Shown here: positions 27,690 through 35,474 of the stretch, one piece after another | How the letters are laid out: each line of letters starts with the position of its first letter | How positions within the stretch are numbered: the stretch's first letter is position 1 | DNA from: an uncultured Gammaproteobacteria bacterium | GTDB taxonomy: Bacteria; Pseudomonadota; Gammaproteobacteria; HK1 | Reading direction: 5' to 3' | Assembly (NCBI GenBank): GCA_958295465.1 | Contig: OY282353.1 | Span: 4,827,001-4,891,000, forward strand | Length of the DNA: 64,000 bases | The notes under the pieces: model-generated | What the model was told of the DNA's origin: nothing | Databases searched by the model: none | What the model saw: only the letters and a program-made list of their open reading frames with translations | Made by a program: the position numbers and the translations under genes

Positions 27690-29306
27690 TCAGATCTCGC
27701 CGGGAAACGCCAGGACCGCCTCGCACCAGGCCGCGGCCTGGAACAGCGCGAGGGATTCGCGAGCCGCGCCGAGTTGCAGGCCCAGCGGCAGTCCGTCCGC
27801 ACCCAGGCAGGCCGGCACCCCGCACGTCGGCAGCCCGCTGAACGACCAGACCGAGTTGAACCGCGGGTCCCCGGTGCTCTGCTCGACGAGCGGCGGCGCA
27901 CTCGATACCGTCGCCGGGGACAAGGCGATGACCGGTCCCGCCAGCCCCGCTGGTGCCGCCTGCCCCACCGGCGCGGCCGGCGCATCGAGGGCGGCGGCGA
28001 GATCCGCCGCGAAGCGCTGCTGCTGCACCCGCGCGGCGCGGTAATCGACGGCGGAGGCCGACAGCCCCTCCTCGATGAGCCGGGTGATCCCCGGTCGGTA
28101 GGTCTCGGACCGGGCCACGAAATCCTCCCGATGCACTTGCGCCGCCTCCACCGCCATCACCATGCGGTGGCTCGTGTGCAGGCCGGCGAAGCTGGCGGGT
28201 AGCGCGATACGCTCGATCGCCGCCCCCGCCTTCTCCAGGCGTGCGATGCACGCCCTGAACGCATCGAGTGCGGAGGCTTCGCTCTCCTCGAAGAAGTACT
28301 CCTCGATGACCGCGAGGCGCGGCGGCGTCCACCCATGGCGTGGAACAAAACCGTTCCCCGTCCATCCACGGCGTTGGTCGGAGCGCCCGCGATTCCGCGT
28401 GGCGGAATCGCCAAGCGACCGCGCCAGCGGTCGCCATTCGCCCGGAACAAAACCGTCCCCGGTCCGTCCACGACGTTGGTCGGGGCACCCGCGATTCCGC
28501 GTAGCGGAATCGCCAAGCGACCGCGCCAGCGGTCGCCACTCCCCGGCGACGATCGCCTCGCTCCGGCGCGCGAGATCCGCGGCCCGCTCCGGGTGCAGGC
28601 GCCTCTCGACGAGTGTCCACAGCAGCGCGAGATCCGCGACCGAGCGCGCCATCGGGCCGACATGGTCGAGATGCCCGCTCACCGGCACGATGCCTTCGAG
28701 CGGCCACGCGCCCCATGCGCCCTTGAAGCTCGCGACCCCGCAGAAGCTCGCGGGGCGCGTGATCGACCCGCCGGTCTGGGTGCCGAGCGCGGCCAGGCAC
28801 ATCCCGCTCGCGACCGCCGCCGCGCTGCCCGCGCTCGACCCGCCGGGAGAGCGTTCGAGGTTCCAGGGATTGCGGGTGCGCGCCGGATCCTGGCACGCGA
28901 ACTGGGTGGTCTCAGCCTTGCCGAGGATGATCGCACCGAGGTCGCGGAGGATCTTCACGATCGAGGCGTCGCATTCCGCACGATGGTCGGCGCGCAAGGC
29001 AGACCCGGCCCGCGTCGGCAGCCCGGCGACGTCGATGATGTCCTTGACCCCGATGGGGATTCCGAGCAGCGGCAGCTCCCGCGCCTCCTCGCGCGAAAGG
29101 ACGGCCTGCCGGGCCGCGGTGCGTTTCGCGCTCTCCGCGTCGATCTCCACCCATGCCCCGACCTCGGACTCCGATGCCTCGATCCGCTCCAGACACTCTT
29201 CAAGGACATCCACCGGCCCGAGGTCGCCGGCCCGCAGCGCGCGTACCGCCTCGACCACGCCGCGGGCTTCGCCGATCGCCACGTGCGGCCGCTTCGACTC
29301 CTTCAT
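27690..29306 (-). CDS. Amidase (amidase-signature family) carrying an in-frame repeat insertion
   Basis: A 538-residue amidase-signature hydrolase. The catalytic Lys lies in GIPIGVKDIIDVAG (about residue 88) and the two serines in RSPGGSSAGSAAAVASG (about residues 155-170), followed by GTQTGGSITRPASFCG. Residues about 253-321 are not amidase sequence: they are a 34-residue unit repeated twice (GEWRPLARSLGDSATRNRG..., GFVP) encoded by the dispersed palindromic element. Conservation resumes at PPRLAVIEEYFFEESE. All catalytic residues are upstream of the insert, which falls where amidases have variable surface loops, so activity may survive. The substrate is unknown. Confidence 0.88.
   Translation of the reverse strand: MKESKRPHVAIGEARGVVEAVRALRAGDLGPVDVLEECLERIEASESEVGAWVEIDAESAKRTAARQAVLSREEARELPLLGIPIGVKDIIDVAGLPTRAGSALRADHRAECDASIVKILRDLGAIILGKAETTQFACQDPARTRNPWNLERSPGGSSAGSAAAVASGMCLAALGTQTGGSITRPASFCGVASFKGAWGAWPLEGIVPVSGHLDHVGPMARSVADLALLWTLVERRLHPERAADLARRSEAIVAGEWRPLARSLGDSATRNRGCPDQRRGRTGDGFVPGEWRPLARSLGDSATRNRGRSDQRRGWTGNGFVPRHGWTPPRLAVIEEYFFEESEASALDAFRACIARLEKAGAAIERIALPASFAGLHTSHRMVMAVEAAQVHREDFVARSETYRPGITRLIEEGLSASAVDYRAARVQQQRFAADLAAALDAPAAPVGQAAPAGLAGPVIALSPATVSSAPPLVEQSTGDPRFNSVWSFSGLPTCGVPACLGADGLPLGLQLGAARESLALFQAAAWCEAVLAFPGEI
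28342..28545. repeat. Dispersed two-hairpin element, two in-frame 102-bp tandem copies inside the amidase
   Basis: GGAACAAAACCGT begins at 28342 and at 28444, a period of 102 bp (34 codons). Each unit contains the core GATTCCGC..GCGGAATC stem (28391 and 28493 areas) followed by GCGACCGC..GCGGTCGC. The core also occurs near 34.6, 40.9 and 42.9 kb. Two adjacent hairpins, dispersal and the in-frame position define it as a mobile palindromic element that became coding. Confidence 0.88.
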
Positions 29307-29560
29307 GATCGTGGCTCCATCTCGTTGCCGAGCAATACGAAGCCGGGTCCCTGCCGATGCCGTCCGCGCGCCCGGTGACCACCGCCTGTCTCCGGCGCCC
29401 TCGCCAAGAGCGAATCCGGCTGCTCCAAGGCCGGATCACCGTCGTCCGGCTCGCGAACGCCGAGCCGACCGCCGCTACCGCCCTCGTCGCCGGCGGGAAG
29501 CGGAGGGGCAGGCACAGGCCGCCTTCGCTCCGATGGTCGCATCCGCCGCCGCGGGAACCG

Positions 29561-30205
29561 TCACAGCCGGCTCTGCGGCCGGGCCACGCCGACGGGCAGG
29601 TCGGCCAGTCGGGAGAACTCGCCGTCCGGCAGCATCTCGGGATCGGCAAGGTAGTCGATCAGCATCCCGGTCGCGTCGTCGCCCCAGAACACCTCGCCGT
29701 CCACGACGAAGCTCGGTACGCCGAACACGCCCTGCGCGATTGCCCGATCGGTGTTCTCGCGCAAGCGTTGCTTGACCGCCGGGTCGGCGATGCGGGCGTC
29801 CGGATCGTGAACGCCCAGGGTCGCCGCCAGCGCCCGCAGCCCGTCCATGTCCTGCGGGTCACGTCCTTCGCCCCAGACGTAGGCGTAGAGCGCCCGGACC
29901 GCATCGAGGTCCCCGTCGAGCGCGACCGCCAGCCGCAACAGCGGCAACGGCTGGAACGGATGGCATGGAGGCGTCTTGAACGGAATCCCGCGCCGCGCAG
30001 CCAGCCAGTGGCAGTAGCGGTAGGTCTGGCGCCGCTTCGCAGGGATCTCGGCCGGACCCAGGCTGCCCCAGTGGCCGAGCAGGCCGGCGAAGAGCACCGG
30101 TGCCGGCCGCACTTGCAGATCCGCCGGCAGTTCGTCGAACCGGGCGAGCTGCAGGTAGGGATAGGGCGAGATGAAGTCGAAGTACCAGTCGGCTTGGTGC
30201 GCCAT
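29561..30205 (-). CDS. 2-Hydroxychromene-2-carboxylate isomerase-like DsbA-fold protein
   Basis: A 214-residue protein of the kappa-class GST/DsbA fold. It starts MAHQADWYFDFISPYPYLQL, where the Ser-Pro pair replaces the redox CxxC, the hallmark of HCCA isomerases (NahD family). GVFGVPSFVVDGEVFWGDD is the conserved thioredoxin-fold cis-Pro region near the C-terminus. In naphthalene-type pathways the enzyme uses glutathione to isomerise 2-hydroxychromene-2-carboxylate; here no aromatic dioxygenase is close, so the substrate is open. The ATG at 30205 follows AGGAGGAGA. It is upstream of the amidase on the same strand with a 254-bp gap. Confidence 0.87.
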   Translation of the reverse strand: MAHQADWYFDFISPYPYLQLARFDELPADLQVRPAPVLFAGLLGHWGSLGPAEIPAKRRQTYRYCHWLAARRGIPFKTPPCHPFQPLPLLRLAVALDGDLDAVRALYAYVWGEGRDPQDMDGLRALAATLGVHDPDARIADPAVKQRLRENTDRAIAQGVFGVPSFVVDGEVFWGDDATGMLIDYLADPEMLPDGEFSRLADLPVGVARPQSRL

Positions 30206-30381
30206 CGTCTCTCCTCCTGTCCAACGGCCCGGATCCGCCGGCCCCCACGCCGCAGCGCAGGCGCCGAAGCCGGTCCGTGGAAACGTCGCAGACCTCGCGG
30301 CGCCGGGTCCGCGGCGCCGGACGCCAGGTGCAAGTTGTCCGGCGCCGCGGATCGACCCCGTATCGACCGCGGGGCGATCCT

Positions 30382-30783
30382 TCACTCCTGCACGTAGCCC
30401 AGCACCAGATCCCGCAGGGTCGCCATCCCGACGGGGTTGCGGTCGTGGTCCACGACCACCGCGCGGGATATGCCGAAGCGCACCAGCAGGCGCACGGCGT
30501 AGCGGGCTTGCATCTCGCTCGGCAGGGTCAACACCGGCTTCGACATGATTTCGTAGACGTTGACCCGCTTCAAGGCGCGATTTTCGGCGATCACCTTGCG
30601 CGCGACGTCCGTGACTCCGACCAGTCCCGGCTCGTCGTCGTCGTCACGCCGCGGGACGGCGAGCGAGCTGACGTTGTGCCGGCGCATGAGCGCCACCGCC
30701 TCGGATACCGTCGCGAGTCCGTCGATGGTGTGAACCTCGTCGCGCATGACGTCCCTGACGCGAAGGATGGGTCGGGTCTTCAT
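30382..30783 (-). CDS. CBS-domain pair protein
   Basis: A 133-residue soluble protein made of two CBS motifs. The first is VRDVMRDEVHTIDGLATVSE (residues about 9-28) and the second VNVYEIMSKPVLTLPSEMQA (about 74-93). VDHDRNPVGMATLRDLVLGY closes the module. CBS pairs bind adenosyl nucleotides and usually gate a transporter or enzyme. Its ATG overlaps the stop of the PII-like gene by 4 bp, so both are translationally coupled behind two DUF1538 membrane proteins, for which it is a likely nucleotide-sensing regulator. Confidence 0.9.
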   Translation of the reverse strand: MKTRPILRVRDVMRDEVHTIDGLATVSEAVALMRRHNVSSLAVPRRDDDDEPGLVGVTDVARKVIAENRALKRVNVYEIMSKPVLTLPSEMQARYAVRLLVRFGISRAVVVDHDRNPVGMATLRDLVLGYVQE

Positions 30784-31130
30784 ATCTCGTCCTCCAGCTC
30801 TTCCATGATGGCGGGGAGCTGCGTGCTCAGGCCGACCGCGTCCTCGATCGGGACCTGGAAGGCGATGCCGGCACCGGGCTCCTGCTCGAAGCGCCCGGCG
30901 TCACGGATGCGCTCCAGGATGTCGCGCGCCCGCGGCTCGATCACCAGGAACAGGACGACGTCGCGCCTGGCCGCCAGATCCAGGCCGAAGAAGGTCTTCT
31001 CCGGCTCCAGTCCCTCCCCGCGAACGCCGGTGATGATCGTGGCGCCGGTCGCGCCGCCGGCGCGCGCGGCGTCGATCACGACGTCGGTCTTTTCGTCGCT
31101 GACGAGAGCGACAATCAGCTTCAATCTCAT
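30780..31130 (-). CDS. PII-like signalling protein associated with DUF1538
   Basis: A 116-residue ferredoxin-like-fold protein. MRLKLIVALVSDEKTDVVID is the first strand and helix, and GGATGATIITGVRGEG is the loop typical of PII relatives; the uridylylated Tyr-51 T-loop of GlnB is not evident. DVVLFLVIEPRARDILERI and PGAGIAFQVPIEDAVGL form the remaining core. Relatives sit next to membrane carriers and relay nucleotide status to them. It lies between the DUF1538 genes and the CBS gene. I set the start by homology at 31130; a longer frame is open upstream. Confidence 0.85.
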   Translation of the reverse strand: MRLKLIVALVSDEKTDVVIDAARAGGATGATIITGVRGEGLEPEKTFFGLDLAARRDVVLFLVIEPRARDILERIRDAGRFEQEPGAGIAFQVPIEDAVGLSTQLPAIMEELEDEI

Positions 31131-31207
31131 GGCTTCAGTCTCCGTAGAGTCGATTCGCGCCGTCCGGCTCGCGATGGCCGGGCGGCTGTGATCGTCAGCT
31201 TCATGAC

Positions 31208-31993
31208 TCAAGTTTCCCGTGAATGGTCGGCGCCGCGCCCGCGGCCGGCCCTCGACGCGACCATGGAGTAGCCCAGAACGGACATGATGGGAAAGACGCT
31301 GGCGAACGCGATGAGTCCGAACCCGTCGATCAGCGGGCTGCGCCCGGGCACGGTGGCGGCGAGGCCCAGCCCCAGCGCGGCGACCACCGGCACCGTGACC
31401 GTCGACGTCGTGACGCCGCCGCTGTCGTAGGCGAGCGGCACGATCGCCCGGCTGGACCGGAAGGTCTGGACGATCACCACGACGTAGGCGGCGACGATGT
31501 ACCACGGCAGGGGCGTGCCCGTGACGATGCGGAAGCATCCCAGCGCCACGCCCAGCGCGACGCCGACCGCCACCGCGATCCTCAGACCCCATGCGCGCAC
31601 GGCCCCGCCCGAGACCTCCTCGGCCTTCAGCGCGACGGCAATGAGCGAGGGCTCGGCCACCGTCGTCGCGAAACCGATCGCGGCGGCGAACGCATACACG
31701 AGCAGGTAGTCGTGCCAGTCCACGCCGTCGGCCAGCCTCTCCGCCCCGATGCTCTCCGGCGCGGTGAGCTGGCGCGCCATGGTCTCGCCGATGGGGAAGA
31801 GCGCTTCCTCCAGGCCGATGAGGAAGAGCGTGAGGCCCAGCAGGACCAGGACGAAGCCCGCCACGATCCGGCGCAGGTTCGGCAGCTTGCGGCGCAGCAC
31901 GACGATCTGGAACAGGACGAGGACGCCGACGATCGGCGCCACGTCCAGGGCGGTGGAGAACGCCGTGGCGGCAAGGGTGCGCAGGAGCTCCAC
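31208..31993 (-). CDS. DUF1538 integral membrane protein (second copy)
   Basis: A 261-residue polytopic membrane protein with about six to seven hydrophobic segments. GFATTVAEPSLIAVALKAEE and YDSGGVTTSTVTVPVVAALG are the DUF1538 signatures, and both are nearly duplicated in the next gene. I chose the GTG at 31993 (VELLRTLAATAF) because upstream sequence is a junction repeat. Function is unknown; the conserved Asp-Ser-Gly-Gly and Thr-rich motif within a membrane segment suggests an ion or small-solute path. Partners are the paralogue at 32106, the PII-like and the CBS protein. Confidence 0.87.
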   Translation of the reverse strand: MELLRTLAATAFSTALDVAPIVGVLVLFQIVVLRRKLPNLRRIVAGFVLVLLGLTLFLIGLEEALFPIGETMARQLTAPESIGAERLADGVDWHDYLLVYAFAAAIGFATTVAEPSLIAVALKAEEVSGGAVRAWGLRIAVAVGVALGVALGCFRIVTGTPLPWYIVAAYVVVIVQTFRSSRAIVPLAYDSGGVTTSTVTVPVVAALGLGLAATVPGRSPLIDGFGLIAFASVFPIMSVLGYSMVASRAGRGRGADHSRET

Positions 31994-32135
31994 GCTCAGA
32001 CCACCCCGCAAGCGAGCATGAACCCCACGCTCGGACCACCCCGACGCCGACGAGCATGTACTCCATGCCCAAGCCATCCGCCGCAAGCGAGCATGAACTC
32101 CACCCTCAGACCACCATGCCGTAGGCGAGCACGAA
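31985..32135. repeat. About four degenerate 37-bp repeats at the DUF1538-DUF1538 junction
   Basis: On the minus strand the end of the upstream gene (TTCGTGCTCGCC...GTGGTCTGA) and the start of the downstream one (GTGGAG) are repeated. TTCATGCTCGCTTGCGG recurs twice and TACATGCTCGTCGGCG once, each linked to GTGGAG or ATGGAG. Each repeat joins the downstream start to the upstream end, as expected from tandem duplication of the junction. Both genes stay intact. Confidence 0.75.
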
Positions 32136-32840
32136 GATCATGGGCGTGAGGCTCGCGAAGGCGATGAGCCCGAAGCCGTCGATCATCGGGTTGCGCCCCT
32201 TGATCGACGTGGCGAGCCCGACCCCGAGCGCGGTGACGAGGGGCACCGTGATGGTGCTGGTGGTGACGCCGCCCGAATCGTAGGCGACGCCGATGATCTC
32301 GTCGGGCGCGAAGGCGGTCATCACCGTCACCAGCACATAGCCACCGATGATCAGCCGGTGGATCGGCCAGCCCTTCAGGATGCGCAGCACGCCGAGCACG
32401 ATGGCCGCCCCGACCGAGAGCGCCACCACCATGCGCAACGCGAATGCGTACTCCGTCCGCGCTCCATCGTGGTCGGCGATGGCGCCGGCTTGCGAGGCGA
32501 CCTCGGCCGCCTCGGCGGCCACCGCGATCAGCGCGGGCTCGGCCACCGTGGTGGCGAACCCCAGGCAGAAGGCGAAGCCGAGCAGCGCGGTGGCGCTCCC
32601 CTTGCGCGCGAACGCCTGCGCGAGCGCCTCGCCGAGGGGGAAGAGACCGCTTTCGAGGCCCTGGATGAAGAGCGTCAGGCCGGCGATCACGCAGAGCAGC
32701 CCGACGGTGATGCTCCCCAGATTCGGAAACGGCTGCTGCAACACCACGATCTGGAAGAACGCGATGACGACGATGATGGGCGCGAGATCGCGCAAGGCGC
32801 CGGTGAATCGCCGCGCGAGCGCGGTCAGGGCCCGGGTCAT
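32106..32840 (-). CDS. DUF1538 integral membrane protein (first copy)
   Basis: A 244-residue polytopic membrane protein. Signatures GFATTVAEPALIAVAAEAAE and YDSGGVTTSTITVPLVTALG match the paralogue at 31208. The end SLTPMIFVLAYGMVV is also conserved between the two. The pair probably assembles as a heterodimer or as two halves of one carrier. It is the first gene of the operon DUF1538-DUF1538-PII-like-CBS. There is no signal peptide beyond the first membrane segment. The ATG at 32840 is preceded by AAGGAGACGG, a good ribosome site. Confidence 0.88.
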   Translation of the reverse strand: MTRALTALARRFTGALRDLAPIIVVIAFFQIVVLQQPFPNLGSITVGLLCVIAGLTLFIQGLESGLFPLGEALAQAFARKGSATALLGFAFCLGFATTVAEPALIAVAAEAAEVASQAGAIADHDGARTEYAFALRMVVALSVGAAIVLGVLRILKGWPIHRLIIGGYVLVTVMTAFAPDEIIGVAYDSGGVTTSTITVPLVTALGVGLATSIKGRNPMIDGFGLIAFASLTPMIFVLAYGMVV

Positions 32841-32919
32841 GCCGTCTCCTTCATGATCCTGCCGGCACCCCGGCCGAGGTGTGGAGGGCCGGAGGTTGTC
32901 GGGATCGCTGTTCGGATCT

Positions 32920-32958
32920 CTTGTAACAAGTGAAATTCCAACTCAACATGTGTATATT
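32920..32958 (+). promoter_or_regulatory. Promoter/operator region of the HicBA-like pair
   Basis: This is the only AT-rich stretch in a GC-rich area. CTTGTAACAAG at 32920-32930 is a perfect 11-bp palindrome and TATATT at 32953-32958 is a good -10 box, 30 bp before the start codon. The palindrome lies in the -35 area and is a plausible operator for autoregulation by the antitoxin's winged-helix domain. Confidence 0.5.
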
Positions 32959-32987
32959 CCGCATCTTCGTACTGCTGGAGACGCCAC

Positions 32988-33533
32988 ATGAAAATTCACG
33001 AGGAGATACTGACCACCGCTCGCCGGCTGTGCATCGCAAGGAAAACCTGGACGTTCACGCCGGCCGAAATCGTACATGCCCTTCCCCACCTGAACGAGCG
33101 GTCGGTGAGGACGCATGTCGTCAGCCGCTGCTGCACGAATGCCCCCAGCCATCACGCGCATCGCTGGCCGTATTTCAAGCGGGTGGGCCGGGGTGTCTAC
33201 GAAATACAGGAGAAGCACCGCGAACCAGGAACCACCGGGCCGGACACCGGAACCTCGACGTCGCAGGTGGCCGAAGACGCGCCGGCTTACGAACCGAGTC
33301 CCATCACGGCGCGTCCGGCGATTCACGCCGTCGTTGTCGAAAGCGAGGGGCAGTACGTCGCCGAGTGTCTCGAAGTTGCAGTCGTGACCCAAGGCGCCTC
33401 GTTGGATGAGATGCTCGGCAACCTCCGTGAAGGGCTGGACCTCTACATGAGTGGCGAAGACCCTGCTCTGTTGGGGCTTGCACCCGAGCCACGATTGGTC
33501 ATCAGCTTCGAAACCGCGGCGCGCGCTCGCTGA
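32988..33533 (+). CDS. HicB-like antitoxin with N-terminal winged-helix domain
   Basis: A 181-residue fusion. Residues 1-75 (MKIHEEILTTARRLCIARKT, then WTFTPAEIVHALPHL and RWPYFKRVGRGVYEI) look like a winged-helix DNA-binding domain. A Pro/Thr-rich hinge covers about 78-105. Residues about 108-180 are a partial RNase-H-fold HicB domain: VVVESEGQYVAECLEVAVVT then GASLDEMLGNLREGLDLY. Ordinary HicB proteins carry a C-terminal HTH or RHH domain, so the N-terminal DNA-binding domain is a variant order. The gene ends in a start-stop overlap with the toxin gene. Confidence 0.8.
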   Translation: MKIHEEILTTARRLCIARKTWTFTPAEIVHALPHLNERSVRTHVVSRCCTNAPSHHAHRWPYFKRVGRGVYEIQEKHREPGTTGPDTGTSTSQVAEDAPAYEPSPITARPAIHAVVVESEGQYVAECLEVAVVTQGASLDEMLGNLREGLDLYMSGEDPALLGLAPEPRLVISFETAARAR

Positions 33534-33778
33534 TGCCTCGTCTCGAACGGCTCGGACGGCGTGACCTCCTGAGCCTGTTGGGTGGGTTCGGGTTCCAGGT
33601 GGTGTCGATGCGCGGCAGCCACGCCAAGCTCGCGCGCACTCGACCCTCGGGCGAGAAGGAAATCCTGATCGTCCCCGTTCATCGGCAATTGACCGCCGGG
33701 ACCATCCACGCGATCTACAGGCAGGCCAGCCGCTTCATCCCGGAGGAAAAATTGCGGCGGGTCTTCTTCACCGAATGA
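33533..33778 (+). CDS. HicA-like mRNA interferase toxin
   Basis: An 81-residue double-stranded-RNA-binding-fold protein that, in characterised relatives, cleaves mRNA and is blocked by HicB. The catalytic His is in MRGSHAKLARTRPSG (about residue 29); the strand ILIVPVHRQLTAGTIHAIYR and its helix are standard. Length matches HicA (60-90 residues). The ATG overlaps the antitoxin stop codon (TGATG-type), so antitoxin is translated first, the reverse of classical hicAB order but common in variants. Confidence 0.85.
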   Translation: MPRLERLGRRDLLSLLGGFGFQVVSMRGSHAKLARTRPSGEKEILIVPVHRQLTAGTIHAIYRQASRFIPEEKLRRVFFTE

Positions 33779-33904
33779 CCGATGGCCCTCGCACCGGTCG
33801 TGGCCGTCGTCCGTGTCCCTGGCCGCTGCATCCGGTTCCCGGGGACGGTGGAGCGCTGATCGCGAATCAGCGCCGTTTGCCGCGCCGGGTCAGCCGCACC
33901 GAGC

Positions 33905-34554
33905 TCAGGGCGCGAGCCCGGACAGGCAGTGGCTGTGGATCTGCAACGGCAGGGCGCCGCAGGCCCGCTTCGCGGCCGGCACGAGGGTGACCGCGCGCTC
34001 CGGGGTGAGCAGCCCGCTCGGATCCTTGAGGAATACGCCGTCGATGCCGAGCGCGACCATCTCCCGGATCTTGCCGGCGTAGTACTCGTCGGTGTGGACC
34101 GGGCTGACGGTGTAGACGAACCCCGCCACCGTATGCAGCCCGTTGGCCTTGGCCGCGCGCACCGGGACTTCGAGGTTGCGCACGTCGTTCAGCGCGTCGT
34201 AGGTCGTGTGGTAGCGGATACCGTTGGCTGCGATCCGCTCCGCGGCGAACTCCACCACGTCGTCGGGGAACAGCTCGAAGGTGAACAGGCTCTGGCCCCG
34301 GTGGTGCACGATGAGCGGCGTGTCTCGCACCCACCCGTCAAGATGCGCATGCGTTCCCAGGGGTCCTCGCGCAGGTAGCGCACGCAGACGTCGAAGACCG
34401 CGTCGCCGATCAGGTCGATCGCCTCGAATCCGGCCCGGTCGAGGCGGGGCGCGACGTCCGCCATCGCCGCCGTCGTCATGCGGGTGGCCCAGAGGCATTG
34501 GTGCGCGTCACGCAGGGTGACGTCGATCAGCGAAATCGTGCGCTTCGCGGTCAT
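33905..34554 (-). pseudogene. Broken carboxyltransferase (oxaloacetate decarboxylase alpha/pyruvate carboxylase B-like)
   Basis: The frame from 34554 reads MTAKRTISLIDVTLRDAHQC, the DRE-TIM metallolyase opening with the metal Asp in LIDVTLRD, then YLREDPWERMRIL. Near 34330 the frame shifts and continues RDTPLIVHHRGQSLFTFELF and GVFLKDPSGLLTPERAV, ending at LQIHSHCLSGLAP with a stop at 33905. Full proteins have about 450-600 residues, so both a frameshift and loss of the C-terminal half have occurred. A broken biotin carboxylase lies at 41-42 kb; the two may come from one biotin-dependent enzyme locus. Confidence 0.8.
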
Positions 34555-34612
34555 GGGGCGCTCTCTTTCACCACAAAATGAAGTCATCGCGTGCCCCTCC
34601 CGCGGCACTTGT

Positions 34613-34669
34613 TGGGGCACCCGCGATTCCGCATGGCGGAATCGCCAAGCGACCGCGCTAGCGGTCGCC
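34613..34669. repeat. Dispersed two-hairpin palindromic element, copy 3
   Basis: GATTCCGCATGGCGGAATC (34625-34643) is one hairpin and GCGACCGCGCTAGCGGTCGC (34649-34668) the other. The stop codon TAG of the phosphoribosyltransferase gene lies within the second stem. It has the same arrangement as in the amidase and at 40.85 and 42.88 kb. It may also end transcription. Confidence 0.85.
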
Positions 34670-35218
34670 TCTCGCCTCCCGGAGCACCGAGAGCAAGGCC
34701 GGTCGGTGGCGGGCGATCTCCTCCGGCGTCAGCCCCTCCAGGGAGTGGGGGAACTTGATCCATTCCGCGGTCTCGTGCAGGTAGTAATCGGGGATACGGG
34801 CGGTGCGGTTGCGCGACGGCTTGTAGAACGGCACCGCGACGCGGATTTCGTGCGGGGTGTTGCGCCGCGCCTTCTCCCGCAACGTCCCGACCACCTGCTC
34901 GATGGTGTGGCCCGTATCGAAGACGTCGTCGACGATCAGCAGGCGATCGTGGTGCTCGACGTTCTTCACGAGATAGTTGAGCCCATGCACCCGCACCTCG
35001 GGCGCCCGCCCGTCGATGCCGCTGTACGAGGACGTGCGGATGGCGATGTGATCGGAGTGCACGCCGAAGTAGTCGAGCAGCTCCTGCACCGCGACCCCGA
35101 TGGGGGCACCGCCCCGCCAGATGGCGACGATGAAGCTCGGATGGAAGCCGCTCTCGAGCACCCTCGCCCCGAGCTCGAAGGCGTCTTCCAGCAGCTCTTG
35201 CGCACCGATGTAGAGCAT
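34658..35218 (-). CDS. Hypoxanthine phosphoribosyltransferase-like protein (copy 1)
   Basis: A 186-residue type I phosphoribosyltransferase. The PRPP loop LLIVDDVFDTGHTIEQV (about residues 100-116) has the two acidic residues and the TG. ESGFHPSFIVAIWRGGAPIG is the earlier strand and PPi loop. SRNRTARIPDYYLHETAEWI near the C-terminus is shared with the divergent paralogue at 35475. The substrate base is uncertain (hypoxanthine/guanine or xanthine). The start at 35218 is set by alignment to the paralogue. Its last codons and stop lie in the palindromic repeat. Confidence 0.82.
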   Translation of the reverse strand: MLYIGAQELLEDAFELGARVLESGFHPSFIVAIWRGGAPIGVAVQELLDYFGVHSDHIAIRTSSYSGIDGRAPEVRVHGLNYLVKNVEHHDRLLIVDDVFDTGHTIEQVVGTLREKARRNTPHEIRVAVPFYKPSRNRTARIPDYYLHETAEWIKFPHSLEGLTPEEIARHRPALLSVLREARGDR

Positions 35219-35474
35219 CCGGCTTCCCCGTGTGGTCGGCCCACCGGCCGCGACGCGGTACCGTGGCCCCGACGTCGGACCACCGCGCCGCGCGGCCTGC
35301 AACGGGCCCGGACAGCCGAAGGCGCGGTCCGGCGTCGAACCGCATCCATCCCACCGCGGCGGTCGAGCCGAACCGCGCCCCCGCCGGCCCGTCTTCCCGG
35401 TGGACTCCCGTTCCCGGCGGGCGACGGCTCCCGGGCCGGGATGCCACCCGCGTGGCTCCGTGATTTACCCGCCG

